Shown in pieces: positions 53,967-64,000 of a DNA stretch of 64,000 nt (position 1 is the first letter of the stretch; the number at the start of each line of letters is the position of its first letter). The DNA lies in NCBI GenBank assembly GCA_902623255.1, contig CACNSY010000002.1:36408-100407 (forward strand), given 5' to 3'. The position numbers were made by a program, and so were the translations under genes. This stretch comes from an uncultured Alphaproteobacteria bacterium (GTDB taxonomy: Bacteria; Pseudomonadota; Alphaproteobacteria; HIMB59; GCA-002718135). The notes under the pieces are model-generated. The model was given only the letters and a program-made list of their open reading frames with translations. It searched no databases and was not told the DNA's origin.

Positions 53967-55262
53967 ATGATAATTTCAAAAAATGTATTTTTAAAAGTAA
54001 TACTACTGTTCACCCTCATTACACTTCTTGCACCTAAAACATATGGATCTTCTTCAGATGAAGAAAAATATAAATATTTAGATCTATTTGGACAAGTATT
54101 TGATAGGGTAAGATCTTCCTATGTGCAAGAGGTTACGGATCAAGAATTAATTGAAAAAGCGATTGATGGAATGTTGTCAGGTTTAGATCCTCATTCTGGT
54201 TTTATGAATGAAGAAGTATTTCAAGAAATGCAAATGGATACTGAGGGTAAATTTGGTGGATTAGGTATTGAAATTACCATGGAGGAAGGTTTTGTGAAAG
54301 TCATTGCTCCGATAGAAGACACACCGGCATATGATGCTGGAGTTCTCGCAGGTGATTATATTATTCAAATAGACGAAACACCTGTTTTTGGTCTAACTCT
54401 AAATGAAGCTGTTGAATTAATGAGAGGCAAAAAAGGTGAGCCAATAGTAATTACTATTTCAAGAGCAAATACTGAACCCTTTGAGATTGAAATTATCAGA
54501 GATTATATCAAAATTAGATCAGTTAAAAGTGAAGTGCTTAACAATATTGGATACTTAAGAATAACATCTTTTAATGAACAAACAGAAAGTGGTCTTCTAA
54601 ATGCTATAAAAAAGATTGAACAAGAAAATAAAATAAAAGGTTACGTTTTAGATGTACGGTCAAACCCAGGCGGTCTTCTTACACAAGCAGTTAAGGTAAC
54701 GGATATATTCTTGGAAAGAGGAGAAATTGTTTCAACAAGAGGTAGAGATAAAAAAGACATAAGAAGATATCGTGCAAAAAAATCTGATAGAACTAATGGA
54801 AAACCACTTGTTGTAATTATTGATGGTGGTTCTGCATCAGCTTCTGAAATTGTTGCAGGCGCACTTCAAGATCATAAAAGAGCAATCATTATAGGTACAC
54901 AATCTTTTGGAAAGGGTTCAGTTCAAACAATAATTCCTTTTCAAGTTTCAAATAGTGATAATCTAACTGGTATAAGATTAACTACCGCCAGATATTATAC
55001 TCCTTCAGGTGAATCAATCCAAGGTAAGGGGATCGTACCAGATATAATCATTGAACAAGGAGAATTTGAATCTTTTGATTATAGAAGATTTTCTGAATCA
55101 GATCTAAAAGACTCTCTTGATAAAAATAATGAAGAAGATGTAGAAGAAAATGCAGATAATGAATTAAGTGAATTTGAAAAACGTATAGAGATTGATTATC
55201 AACTTCGAAGAGCCTTTGATCTTGTGCAAGGTGTAAGTCTCTTTAATCAAACTCAAGAATAA
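53967..55262 (+). CDS. ctpA: Carboxy-terminal processing protease (S41 family)
   Basis: A 431-residue periplasmic serine protease. A signal/anchor helix covers residues 6-27. The PDZ domain spans about 90-165 (GGLGIEITMEEGFVKVIAPIEDTPAYDAGVLAGD). The S41 core carries the catalytic Ser in GGSASASEIVAG and Lys in FGKGSVQTIIPF. The usual rsfS-rlmH-envC-ctpA spacing is missing rlmH and envC; it starts 5 nt after rsfS. It is followed by rppH. Confidence 0.93.
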   Translation: MIISKNVFLKVILLFTLITLLAPKTYGSSSDEEKYKYLDLFGQVFDRVRSSYVQEVTDQELIEKAIDGMLSGLDPHSGFMNEEVFQEMQMDTEGKFGGLGIEITMEEGFVKVIAPIEDTPAYDAGVLAGDYIIQIDETPVFGLTLNEAVELMRGKKGEPIVITISRANTEPFEIEIIRDYIKIRSVKSEVLNNIGYLRITSFNEQTESGLLNAIKKIEQENKIKGYVLDVRSNPGGLLTQAVKVTDIFLERGEIVSTRGRDKKDIRRYRAKKSDRTNGKPLVVIIDGGSASASEIVAGALQDHKRAIIIGTQSFGKGSVQTIIPFQVSNSDNLTGIRLTTARYYTPSGESIQGKGIVPDIIIEQGEFESFDYRRFSESDLKDSLDKNNEEDVEENADNELSEFEKRIEIDYQLRRAFDLVQGVSLFNQTQE

Positions 55263-55264
55263 TA

Positions 55265-55735
55265 ATGCAAAAAAAATATAGAAAATGTGTGGGAATGATG
55301 ATTCTCAATGCAAGAAATCAAATTTTAGTTGGTCGAAGATTAGATCATCCAAGTGGATATTGGCAAATGCCTCAAGGTGGTATCGATGAAAATGAAAATC
55401 CTGAAGAAGCAGTTTGGAGAGAAATGATGGAAGAAATTGGTACGAATAATGCATCTTTGATTAATTCATCTCAAGAATGGATCTCTTATGACATACCTAC
55501 AGAAACACTAAAGACATTACCATGGGGTGGTAAATACATAGGTCAAATTCAAAAGTGGTTTTTATTTCGTTTTACAGGAATTGATAACGACATAAATGTA
55601 GGAACAGAAAATCCTGAGTTTAGTGAATGGAAATGGATGGACTATGATGAAATTAGCCAAAACGCAGTACCATTTAAAAGAAATGTTTATATAAAAATTC
55701 AAAAAGAATTTAAAAGGAATTTAGTTAAAGTTTAA
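55265..55735 (+). CDS. rppH: RNA pyrophosphohydrolase
   Basis: A 156-residue Nudix hydrolase that removes pyrophosphate from RNA 5' ends. The Nudix box runs from Gly38 to Gly59 with Glu44, Arg52, Glu53, Glu56 and Glu57 in place. RRLDHPSGYWQMPQGG and the PWGGKYIGQIQKWFLFRF block are RppH-specific. It starts 2 nt after ctpA, the standard alphaproteobacterial order. Confidence 0.93.
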   Translation: MQKKYRKCVGMMILNARNQILVGRRLDHPSGYWQMPQGGIDENENPEEAVWREMMEEIGTNNASLINSSQEWISYDIPTETLKTLPWGGKYIGQIQKWFLFRFTGIDNDINVGTENPEFSEWKWMDYDEISQNAVPFKRNVYIKIQKEFKRNLVKV

Positions 55736-55747
55736 TTTAGAAAGAAA

Positions 55748-56145
55748 TTAAATTTTATCGTAATAATTTACATTTATTGCTTCTAATTTTGCTTTAGCTA
55801 CAGATAGTTGTTCCTCTGATTCTTTACCTTCTTTGTTTTCTAATTCTTGTATTTCTTTTTCAATTGATGTTTTTTCTAAAGAATTAACTTCAACAACACT
55901 TTCTGCAAGAACAATACATTTTTCGGGATTGATTTCTGCAAAACCACCAGAAACAAAAAAGGATTTAATTAAATTTTTATCTTCACTGTATACCATAACT
56001 CTTCCTGGTCTAAGAGAGGACATGACCTTACTATGTCCTGGTAAAATACCTAAGTCGCCATCTTTACCAGGGACAATTATAGTACCAACTTCATCATTGA
56101 AGACAAGGTTTTCTGGAGAAACTAAATCAAAAGAAATTGTTGCCA

Positions 56146-56146
<1 letters not shown>
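55748..56146 (-). CDS. atpC: ATP synthase epsilon subunit
   Basis: A 132-residue F1 epsilon subunit. The N-terminal beta-sandwich shows FDLVSPENLVF and VPGKDGDLGILPGHSKVMSSLRPG. A C-terminal helical part (TSIEKEIQELENKEG) follows. Its ATG overlaps the atpD stop region by 1 nt (TAATG). It is the last gene of the atpHAGDC operon and converges with rppH across 12 nt. Confidence 0.93.
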
Positions 56147-58471
<2,325 letters not shown>

Positions 58472-58474
58472 AGA

Positions 58475-60010
58475 TTAGTTACTTGCAAAGTTTCCAACCA
58501 AATTATCTAATATTGATTTTAATTTATCATCATTTTCTTTAGATAATTCTTTTTCATTGGCAATTGCATCTAATAAATCACTATGCTTAGTTCTAATCTC
58601 ATTTAAAACTTCTGCTTCAAACTTTACTACATCGCCTACTGCAACTTTATCAAGATATCCGCGCACACCTGCATAAATAGATACAACTTGCTCGGAAACC
58701 GTTAGTGGTGAATACTGACCTTGTTTTAAGATTTCAACTAGTCTTGCACCACGATCAAGTAATTGTTTCGTTGAAGCGTCTAAGTCTGATGCAAACTGTG
58801 CAAAAGCAGCCATCTCACGATATTGAGCTAATTCAAGTTTTACAGGACCAGCAATTTTTTTCATTGCTTTTGTTTGAGCTGCAGAACCAACACGACTTAC
58901 GGAAAGACCAACGTTAATCGCAGGACGAATACCAGCAAAAAATAAGTTTGTTTCTAAAAATATTTGTCCATCAGTAATGGAAATAACATTTGTTGGAATA
59001 TAAGCAGATAAATCTCCTGCTTGAGTTTCAATAATTGGAAGGGCGGTCAAACTTCCACCACCATGTTCATCACTCATTTTGGCAGCTCTTTCTAAAAGAC
59101 GACTATGAATGTAAAATACATCTCCGGGATATGCTTCACGTCCTGGAGGTCTTCTTAATAATAGAGACATCTGTCTGTAAGCAACAGCTTGCTTTGATAA
59201 ATCATCATAAACAATTAATGCATGCATACCGTTATCTCTAAAATACTCACCCATTGTACAGCCAGTATAAGCAGATAAAAATTGCAACGGTGCAGGCTCT
59301 GATGCAGTTGCAGATACAACAATTGTATATTCCATTGCACCATTATCTTCTAGTGTTTTTACAATTTGAGCAACTGTTGATCTTTTCTGACCAATTGCCA
59401 CATAGATACAATATAACTTTTCTTTTTCATTATCTGATTGATTTACAGATTTTTGATTTAAGATTGTATCAATAGCAACAGCAGTTTTACCTGTTTGTCT
59501 GTCACCAATGATTAATTCACGTTGTCCTCTTCCAACTGGAACAAGAGCATCAAGTGCTTTAATACCTGTCTGCATAGGTTCGGATACACTTTGACGAGGA
59601 ATAATACCTGGGGCTTTTAATTCAATTCTTCTTTTTTCAGAAGATTGAATAGGACCTTTACCATCAATAGGATTTCCTAAACCATCAACAACACGTCCTA
59701 ACAATTCTTTTCCAACAGGAACGTCAACAATTTCTCCTGTACGTTTAACTGTATCACCTTCTTTAATTCCAGTATCATCACCGAAGATTGAAACACCAAC
59801 GTTATCCATTTCAAGGTTGAGGGCCATACCTTTAATGCCGCCTGGGAATTCTACCATCTCTCCAGCTTGTACTTGATCAAGACCATACACACGTGCAATT
59901 CCATCTCCAACACTTAGTACTGTTCCAACCTCAGCAACATCCGCTTTAGTTTCAAAATTAGCTATTTGGTCTTTAATTACAGAAGATATTTCTGCAGCTT
60001 TAATTTCCAT
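58475..60010 (-). CDS. atpA: ATP synthase alpha subunit
   Basis: A 511-residue F1 subunit with non-catalytic nucleotide site. Walker A is GDRQTGKTA and the Walker-B-like strand is [10 protein letters not shown]. The arginine finger lies in the [14 protein letters not shown] block. It overlaps the atpH stop by 1 nt (TAATG) with a GGGGG ribosome site. Length is normal. Confidence 0.97.
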   Translation of the reverse strand: MEIKAAEISSVIKDQIANFETKADVAEVGTVLSVGDGIARVYGLDQVQAGEMVEFPGGIKGMALNLEMDNVGVSIFGDDTGIKEGDTVKRTGEIVDVPVGKELLGRVVDGLGNPIDGKGPIQSSEKRRIELKAPGIIPRQSVSEPMQTGIKALDALVPVGRGQRELIIGDRQTGKTAVAIDTILNQKSVNQSDNEKEKLYCIYVAIGQKRSTVAQIVKTLEDNGAMEYTIVVSATASEPAPLQFLSAYTGCTMGEYFRDNGMHALIVYDDLSKQAVAYRQMSLLLRRPPGREAYPGDVFYIHSRLLERAAKMSDEHGGGSLTALPIIETQAGDLSAYIPTNVISITDGQIFLETNLFFAGIRPAINVGLSVSRVGSAAQTKAMKKIAGPVKLELAQYREMAAFAQFASDLDASTKQLLDRGARLVEILKQGQYSPLTVSEQVVSIYAGVRGYLDKVAVGDVVKFEAEVLNEIRTKHSDLLDAIANEKELSKENDDKLKSILDNLVGNFASN

Positions 60011-60567
60011 TATGCCCCCTTCATTGCAATTTTAAGTTTATTAATTTTATTAGCTATAGATGTATCAATCATTTTGGAACCAACCTTAACAATTAAGCCG
60101 CCAATAATGTCTTCATCAACATCAAAATTTAAAGATAATTTTTCACCTAAAGATTTTTTAAGTTGATTTGTAATATTATTTTTTTCATCATCAGATAATA
60201 TGTTTGCTGATGTTATGTCAGCAGTAATATCTCCTCTTTTTTCAGAGTTTATTTTTTTAAATTGTAAAATAATAGAACCGATATTTGAAATTCTTTTATT
60301 TTTATCAAGAACTTTTAAAAAAGTTGTCGTAAGATTATGTAAATTTGCTTTAGAAAATAATTTTAACAAAATATTAAGCTTCTCATCTGAATTTACTAAT
60401 GGACTTTTAATTACTTGTCTCAATTCTGAACTTTCTTTCAATGCTTTTTGAACTAATTCAAAGTCATTTAGAATATCATCAATACATTTTTTTTCGGAAG
60501 CAAGATCATAGAGAGCTGCTCCGTACCTCTCAGATATAAGATCTCCAGATAATGTATTAGATGCCAT
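60010..60567 (-). CDS. atpH: ATP synthase delta subunit
   Basis: A 185-residue delta (OSCP-like) subunit linking F1 to the peripheral stalk. The N-terminal helices ([16 protein letters not shown]) and the C-terminal [21 protein letters not shown] are family hallmarks. It heads atpHAGDC. A 118-nt gap to priA holds a TTGACG on the minus strand that could be part of its promoter, without a clear -10 match. Confidence 0.94.
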   Translation of the reverse strand: MASNTLSGDLISERYGAALYDLASEKKCIDDILNDFELVQKALKESSELRQVIKSPLVNSDEKLNILLKLFSKANLHNLTTTFLKVLDKNKRISNIGSIILQFKKINSEKRGDITADITSANILSDDEKNNITNQLKKSLGEKLSLNFDVDEDIIGGLIVKVGSKMIDTSIANKINKLKIAMKGA

Positions 60568-60685
60568 AAATTAAGTTCATTAGATGTTTAGAATTAGGCT
60601 ATTAACACATCAGAAAAAGTAGGTAAACTGTCAGTTTGTGCGTCAAATGAGTTAAATCGAAGATATTTTTAAAATTGTGGGTAAA

Positions 60686-62641
60686 TTACATAAATGAGTA
60701 GGGATCAACATCAATAATCAACTTTACAGAAGAGGGTAATTTAGTCTTTTCGACAATTTTTTTTGTGAATTTATTTAGATTTTTTCTACTATTGCTCTTC
60801 AATAAAATTCTGTATCTGTATTGGCCTCTGAGCAAAGAAATTGGAGCTTCAACTGGACCTAGAATTTTAATATTTTGACTATTTTGATCTTGTTGAGCCA
60901 GTCTTGAAGCATGCTTAAGAACTAAAGGTTTTGTATGGCTAGAAAGAATTATTGAAGTCATAAAACCAAAAGGAGGAATATTAAAATTCTTTCTCTCTTC
61001 TAAAGCTCTTTCAATAAAAGCTTCTCTTTCTCGAAGTTGAATCGACTTAATTATTTCTTGATCTGGAAAATATGTTTGAAGAAAAACTTTACCAAATTTT
61101 TTTCCTCTACCAGCTCTTCCTCCAACTTGCTGAAGTAGGTTAAAAGTTTTTTCTATAGCTCTAGGATCACCACCAAATAAACCTGCATCCGCATCAACGA
61201 TTCCTACTAATGACAGATTTGGAAAATCATATCCTTTTGCCATAATTTGTGTGGCTACAATTATATCTATATCTTTGTTGTTTATATCAGTAATAAATTT
61301 TTTAATTTTGTTTGGTGTATTAACGTTGTCGCTAGACATGATAGAAATATTTTTCCTAGGAAAGAATTCTTTTAGTTCCTCTGCAACTCTCTCAACTCCA
61401 GGACCAATAAATTTTATACTATCTTTTTCATTACATTTAGGACAATCTAAATTTAGTTTTTTTATAGTTCCACATTGATGGCATAAGAAAACTTTTTTGT
61501 GTTGATGCATAACCATCCAAGATGAACATTGATCACATTCATATCTGAATCCACAACTATTACACAAGGTTAATGGTGAGTATCCTCTACGATTTAAAAA
61601 AATAAGTGTTTGTTCCTGATTTTCTAAGCACCGAGAAATAGAATCTATTATTGATTGTGATATCCATCTATCTTTATCAAGTTTATCTTTATTTAAATCA
61701 ATTATAGAAATTTCAGGTAATGGAGTTCCAGAAAATTGTTTTGATAAATAGACTTGATCATATTTTTTAATTTTAACATTATTTATTGTTTCTAAAGACG
61801 GCGTTGCCGAAGCTAATAATATAAAATTTTTTTCAATTTTAGCTCTTACAACTGCAAGATCTCTTGCTTGGTAACGAATATTGTCTTCTTGTTTATAACT
61901 AGAATCATGTTCTTCATCGACAACAATTAATCCTAAGTTTGTAAAAGGAAGAAACAAACTTGAACGAGCACCAATAACAATAACCGGATCTCCTGCAAAA
62001 CATTGATGCCAAATTTTTTGCCTATTTTTTTTTGTAATTTTAGAATGCCACAAACACACCTCGATTCCAAAACGCTTCTTTACTCTAATCTCTAATTGCG
62101 GTGTTAAGCTAATTTCTGGAACCATTATTAATATTTGTTTTTTTTCTTTTAAGAATTTATCAATTATTTCAAAATATACTTCAGTTTTACCAGAACCTGT
62201 TACACCTTCTAATAAAACAGGTTTGTTTGATTTATTAAATGATTGGGTTATTTCTTTAAATGAATTTTCTTGCTCTTCACTCAAAGACACTAAAGAAGGT
62301 TCAGTGTTATTGAAACTATCTAATTTCTCTTCATCAAATTCAACTATATCATTGTTAATAAGAAATAATTTTAAAACTGCTCCCAGTGGAGCTAAGGTAT
62401 AACTTGCGATCCAATTTATAAAATCGATTGAAGAATTCTGAAGGATAAGATCGTTACAAATTTTAGTAACCTCTTTAATTTCGTATCCAGGGTTTTTAAC
62501 ATTCTTCTTCCAAATAATTCCAGCTTCTATTTTTTTTCCAAATGGAACTAAGACTATTTGACCAATTTCAAGTTGCTCATTTGTTGAAGAATAAGTGAAA
62601 ACTTTGTCGAAAGGTCTTGTTACTACTACATCGTACAACAT
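60686..62641 (-). CDS. priA: Primosomal replication factor Y (PriA helicase)
   Basis: A 651-residue 3'-5' DNA helicase that restarts stalled replication forks. The N-terminal DNA-binding domain begins YDVVVTRPFDKVFTYS. Walker A is GVTGSGKTEVYFE, the DEAH-type box is VVDEEHDSSYKQED. The zinc-binding cysteines lie in CNSCGFRYECDQC and CHQCGTIKKLNLDCPKC. An upstream in-frame ATG adds 20 residues not typical of the family, so I start at 62641. It precedes atpH on the same strand and diverges from the transaldolase gene. Confidence 0.94.
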   Translation of the reverse strand: MLYDVVVTRPFDKVFTYSSTNEQLEIGQIVLVPFGKKIEAGIIWKKNVKNPGYEIKEVTKICNDLILQNSSIDFINWIASYTLAPLGAVLKLFLINNDIVEFDEEKLDSFNNTEPSLVSLSEEQENSFKEITQSFNKSNKPVLLEGVTGSGKTEVYFEIIDKFLKEKKQILIMVPEISLTPQLEIRVKKRFGIEVCLWHSKITKKNRQKIWHQCFAGDPVIVIGARSSLFLPFTNLGLIVVDEEHDSSYKQEDNIRYQARDLAVVRAKIEKNFILLASATPSLETINNVKIKKYDQVYLSKQFSGTPLPEISIIDLNKDKLDKDRWISQSIIDSISRCLENQEQTLIFLNRRGYSPLTLCNSCGFRYECDQCSSWMVMHQHKKVFLCHQCGTIKKLNLDCPKCNEKDSIKFIGPGVERVAEELKEFFPRKNISIMSSDNVNTPNKIKKFITDINNKDIDIIVATQIMAKGYDFPNLSLVGIVDADAGLFGGDPRAIEKTFNLLQQVGGRAGRGKKFGKVFLQTYFPDQEIIKSIQLREREAFIERALEERKNFNIPPFGFMTSIILSSHTKPLVLKHASRLAQQDQNSQNIKILGPVEAPISLLRGQYRYRILLKSNSRKNLNKFTKKIVEKTKLPSSVKLIIDVDPYSFM

Positions 62642-62704
62642 TATATTTATGTATTTTTTATATGTTAACTTTCTAAATAACTTGTATATGGTATACAACA
62701 AACA

Positions 62705-63364
62705 ATGAAATTTTTTATAGACACTGCCGATATACCACAGATTGAAGAGTTAATGCCTAGTGGATTAATAGATGGTGTTACAACAAACCCATCTCTAATT
62801 GCAAAAAATGGTAAGGATATGGGAGAAACAATTAAAACAATTTGTTCTATAGTATCAGGTCCAGTAAGTGCAGAAGTGACAGCAACCGAGTATTCAAAAA
62901 TGCTTGAAGAAGGTGAGTACTTAGCATCATTATCTAAGAATGTTGCTGTAAAAGTTCCTCTTACACCTGCTGGTCTTCAAACGTGTAAAGCTCTAAGAGA
63001 AAAAGATATCATGGTAAATGTAACATTATGTTTTAGTGCTGCTCAAGCATTATTAGCTGCTAAGGTTGGAGCAACATTTATCTCTCCTTTTGTAGGAAGA
63101 CTGGACGATATTGGTGAAAAGGGAATGGATCTGATATCAGATATAGTAATAATGTATGAAAATTATGGGTTTGATACTGAAGTATTAGTTGCTTCGGTAA
63201 GAAACACACAACATTTGATTGATGCTGCTGTGATTGGTGCACATATTTCAACCCTGCCACCTAAAGTTATTCATGAATTATATAAACACCCTCTCACAAA
63301 TAAAGGGCTTAAAGCATTTCTTGATGATTGGGCAAAAACAGGACAACAAATTTTGCCAAAATAA
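62705..63364 (+). CDS. Transaldolase / fructose-6-phosphate aldolase family
   Basis: A 219-residue TalC/Fsa-type protein. [13 protein letters not shown] and [12 protein letters not shown] open it. The Schiff-base lysine is in [11 protein letters not shown] (about residue 84). [12 protein letters not shown] and ASVRNTQHL are conserved. It acts in the non-oxidative pentose phosphate pathway or as an aldolase; the short form is typical of alphaproteobacteria, where it neighbours priA. Confidence 0.93.
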   Translation: MKFFIDTADIPQIEELMPSGLIDGVTTNPSLIAKNGKDMGETIKTICSIVSGPVSAEVTATEYSKMLEEGEYLASLSKNVAVKVPLTPAGLQTCKALREKDIMVNVTLCFSAAQALLAAKVGATFISPFVGRLDDIGEKGMDLISDIVIMYENYGFDTEVLVASVRNTQHLIDAAVIGAHISTLPPKVIHELYKHPLTNKGLKAFLDDWAKTGQQILPK

Positions 63365-63369
63365 TCATC

Positions 63370-64000
63370 ATGGCAAATGAAGATGAAATTAGAGAAAAAG
63401 AAATAATAAATTTTTTAAAAAAAAATAAAAATTTTTTTATTAAAAATTCAGAATTAGTTAATGAACTAAATTTTCCAAATCTAGATAATAGTTCAGATAA
63501 GGTTATTGATTTGGAGGCTTATAGATACAAAAAAATATCTCAACAAAATATAGACTTACAAAATCAAATGACAGAAGTACTACTTGCAGGAAAAAGTCAT
63601 TTAAATGCTCAGAAAAGAATTCTTAAATCTACAATTAGAATTTTAAATATTAAAAGTTTACCAAAATTAATAGGTTTAATTAAAAATGATCTTAAAATAA
63701 TTTTAGGTTGTGATGAAATGAATTGTTTTGTTACAAATGAAAATATTAATGCAGAAAACTTGTCTCAACTTGATACTAAAATTGCAAATAGTTATTTTAA
63801 AAACAAAATGGTTACAAATTTAAACCAAAATCCAAAAGGTTTACTTTTATTTTTTCCTAATAAATCAGCAATAGTAAAATCATATATATTATTAAAAATT
63901 AAATTTCATGAAGATAGTATTATCTTGGCAATGGGATCAAAAGATAAAAATAAATTTACAATTAATATGCAAACTGATCTTGTAGAATATTTAATTAAAA
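63370..64000 (+). CDS. DUF484 family protein (truncated by window edge)
   Basis: The 5' 210 codons of a gene that runs off the right edge. The predicted protein opens with a charged helix (EDEIREKEIINFLKKNKNFF) and a VIDLEAYRYKK stretch, then a GAF-like domain. This is the pattern of DUF484, often found just ahead of xerC in proteobacteria. Its function is unknown. It starts 5 nt after the transaldolase stop. The ATG at 63370 has no strong ribosome site. Confidence 0.85.
   Translation, partial: MANEDEIREKEIINFLKKNKNFFIKNSELVNELNFPNLDNSSDKVIDLEAYRYKKISQQNIDLQNQMTEVLLAGKSHLNAQKRILKSTIRILNIKSLPKLIGLIKNDLKIILGCDEMNCFVTNENINAENLSQLDTKIANSYFKNKMVTNLNQNPKGLLLFFPNKSAIVKSYILLKIKFHEDSIILAMGSKDKNKFTINMQTDLVEYLIK

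Noticed and set aside
55736..55765. A/T-only inverted repeat between rppH and atpC as a bidirectional terminator
   Set aside because: The stem has only A-T pairs and overlaps coding ends; too weak to support.

Overview
The window is AT-rich, densely packed chromosomal DNA from what looks like a streamlined marine alphaproteobacterium. The basis is gene order and content: atpHAGDC next to priA, the rplU-rpmA-obgE-proB-proA-nadD-rsfS run, metX-metW, a COQ7-type ubiquinone hydroxylase, and an alphaproteobacterial HNH protein. Low GC, very short intergenic gaps, many 1-8 nt gene overlaps and no recognisable transcription-factor gene fit an oligotrophic bacterioplankton lineage (AEGEAN-169/HIMB59- or SAR11-like). 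That placement is inference and was not tested by any search. No intergenic stretch exceeds 300 bases. I saw no CRISPR array, insertion sequence, prophage or replication origin.

Region 1 (1-17.3 kb) is a sugar/cyclitol uptake island, almost all on the minus strand. It has three ABC importers. The first has a Tat-signal binding protein and two CUT1 permeases and is followed by two sulfatases that lack signal peptides. The second is a CUT2 importer in one operon with a phytanoyl-CoA-dioxygenase-like enzyme and a membrane di-iron desaturase-like enzyme. The third is a CUT2 importer behind iolD (inositol ring opening) and a 2-hydroxyacid dehydrogenase, with a Gfo/Idh/MocA dehydrogenase downstream. 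Each binding-protein gene is followed by a strong hairpin.

Region 2 (17.4-31 kb) holds small catabolic modules. One is SDR-FAH-lldD, which fits the end of non-phosphorylative L-fucose/L-rhamnose breakdown to pyruvate and lactate. Others are galE-galT and a putative aromatic meta-cleavage set (flavin monooxygenase, extradiol dioxygenase, FAH hydrolase). There is also an odd Rieske-like protein in which both ligand histidines appear to be cysteines. A tRNA-Leu(CAA) gene overlaps the 3' end of an MFS gene on the opposite strand.

Region 3 (31-46 kb) contains coq7, dsbB, an operon of fadN-like enzyme, acyl-CoA ligase, metY and an alpha/beta hydrolase (possibly linked to C3-sulfur/acyl-CoA metabolism), then argH-lptM-lysA and plsC. 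It ends with a chorismate mutase-HisC fusion followed by tyrA.

Region 4 (46-64 kb) is core housekeeping. A SAM-II-like riboswitch lies ahead of metX-metW-gloB. Then come rplU-rpmA-obgE-proBA-nadD-rsfS-ctpA-rppH (rsfS apparently starting at ATT), the F1 ATP synthase operon and priA on the minus strand, and a transaldolase and a DUF484 gene running off the right edge.
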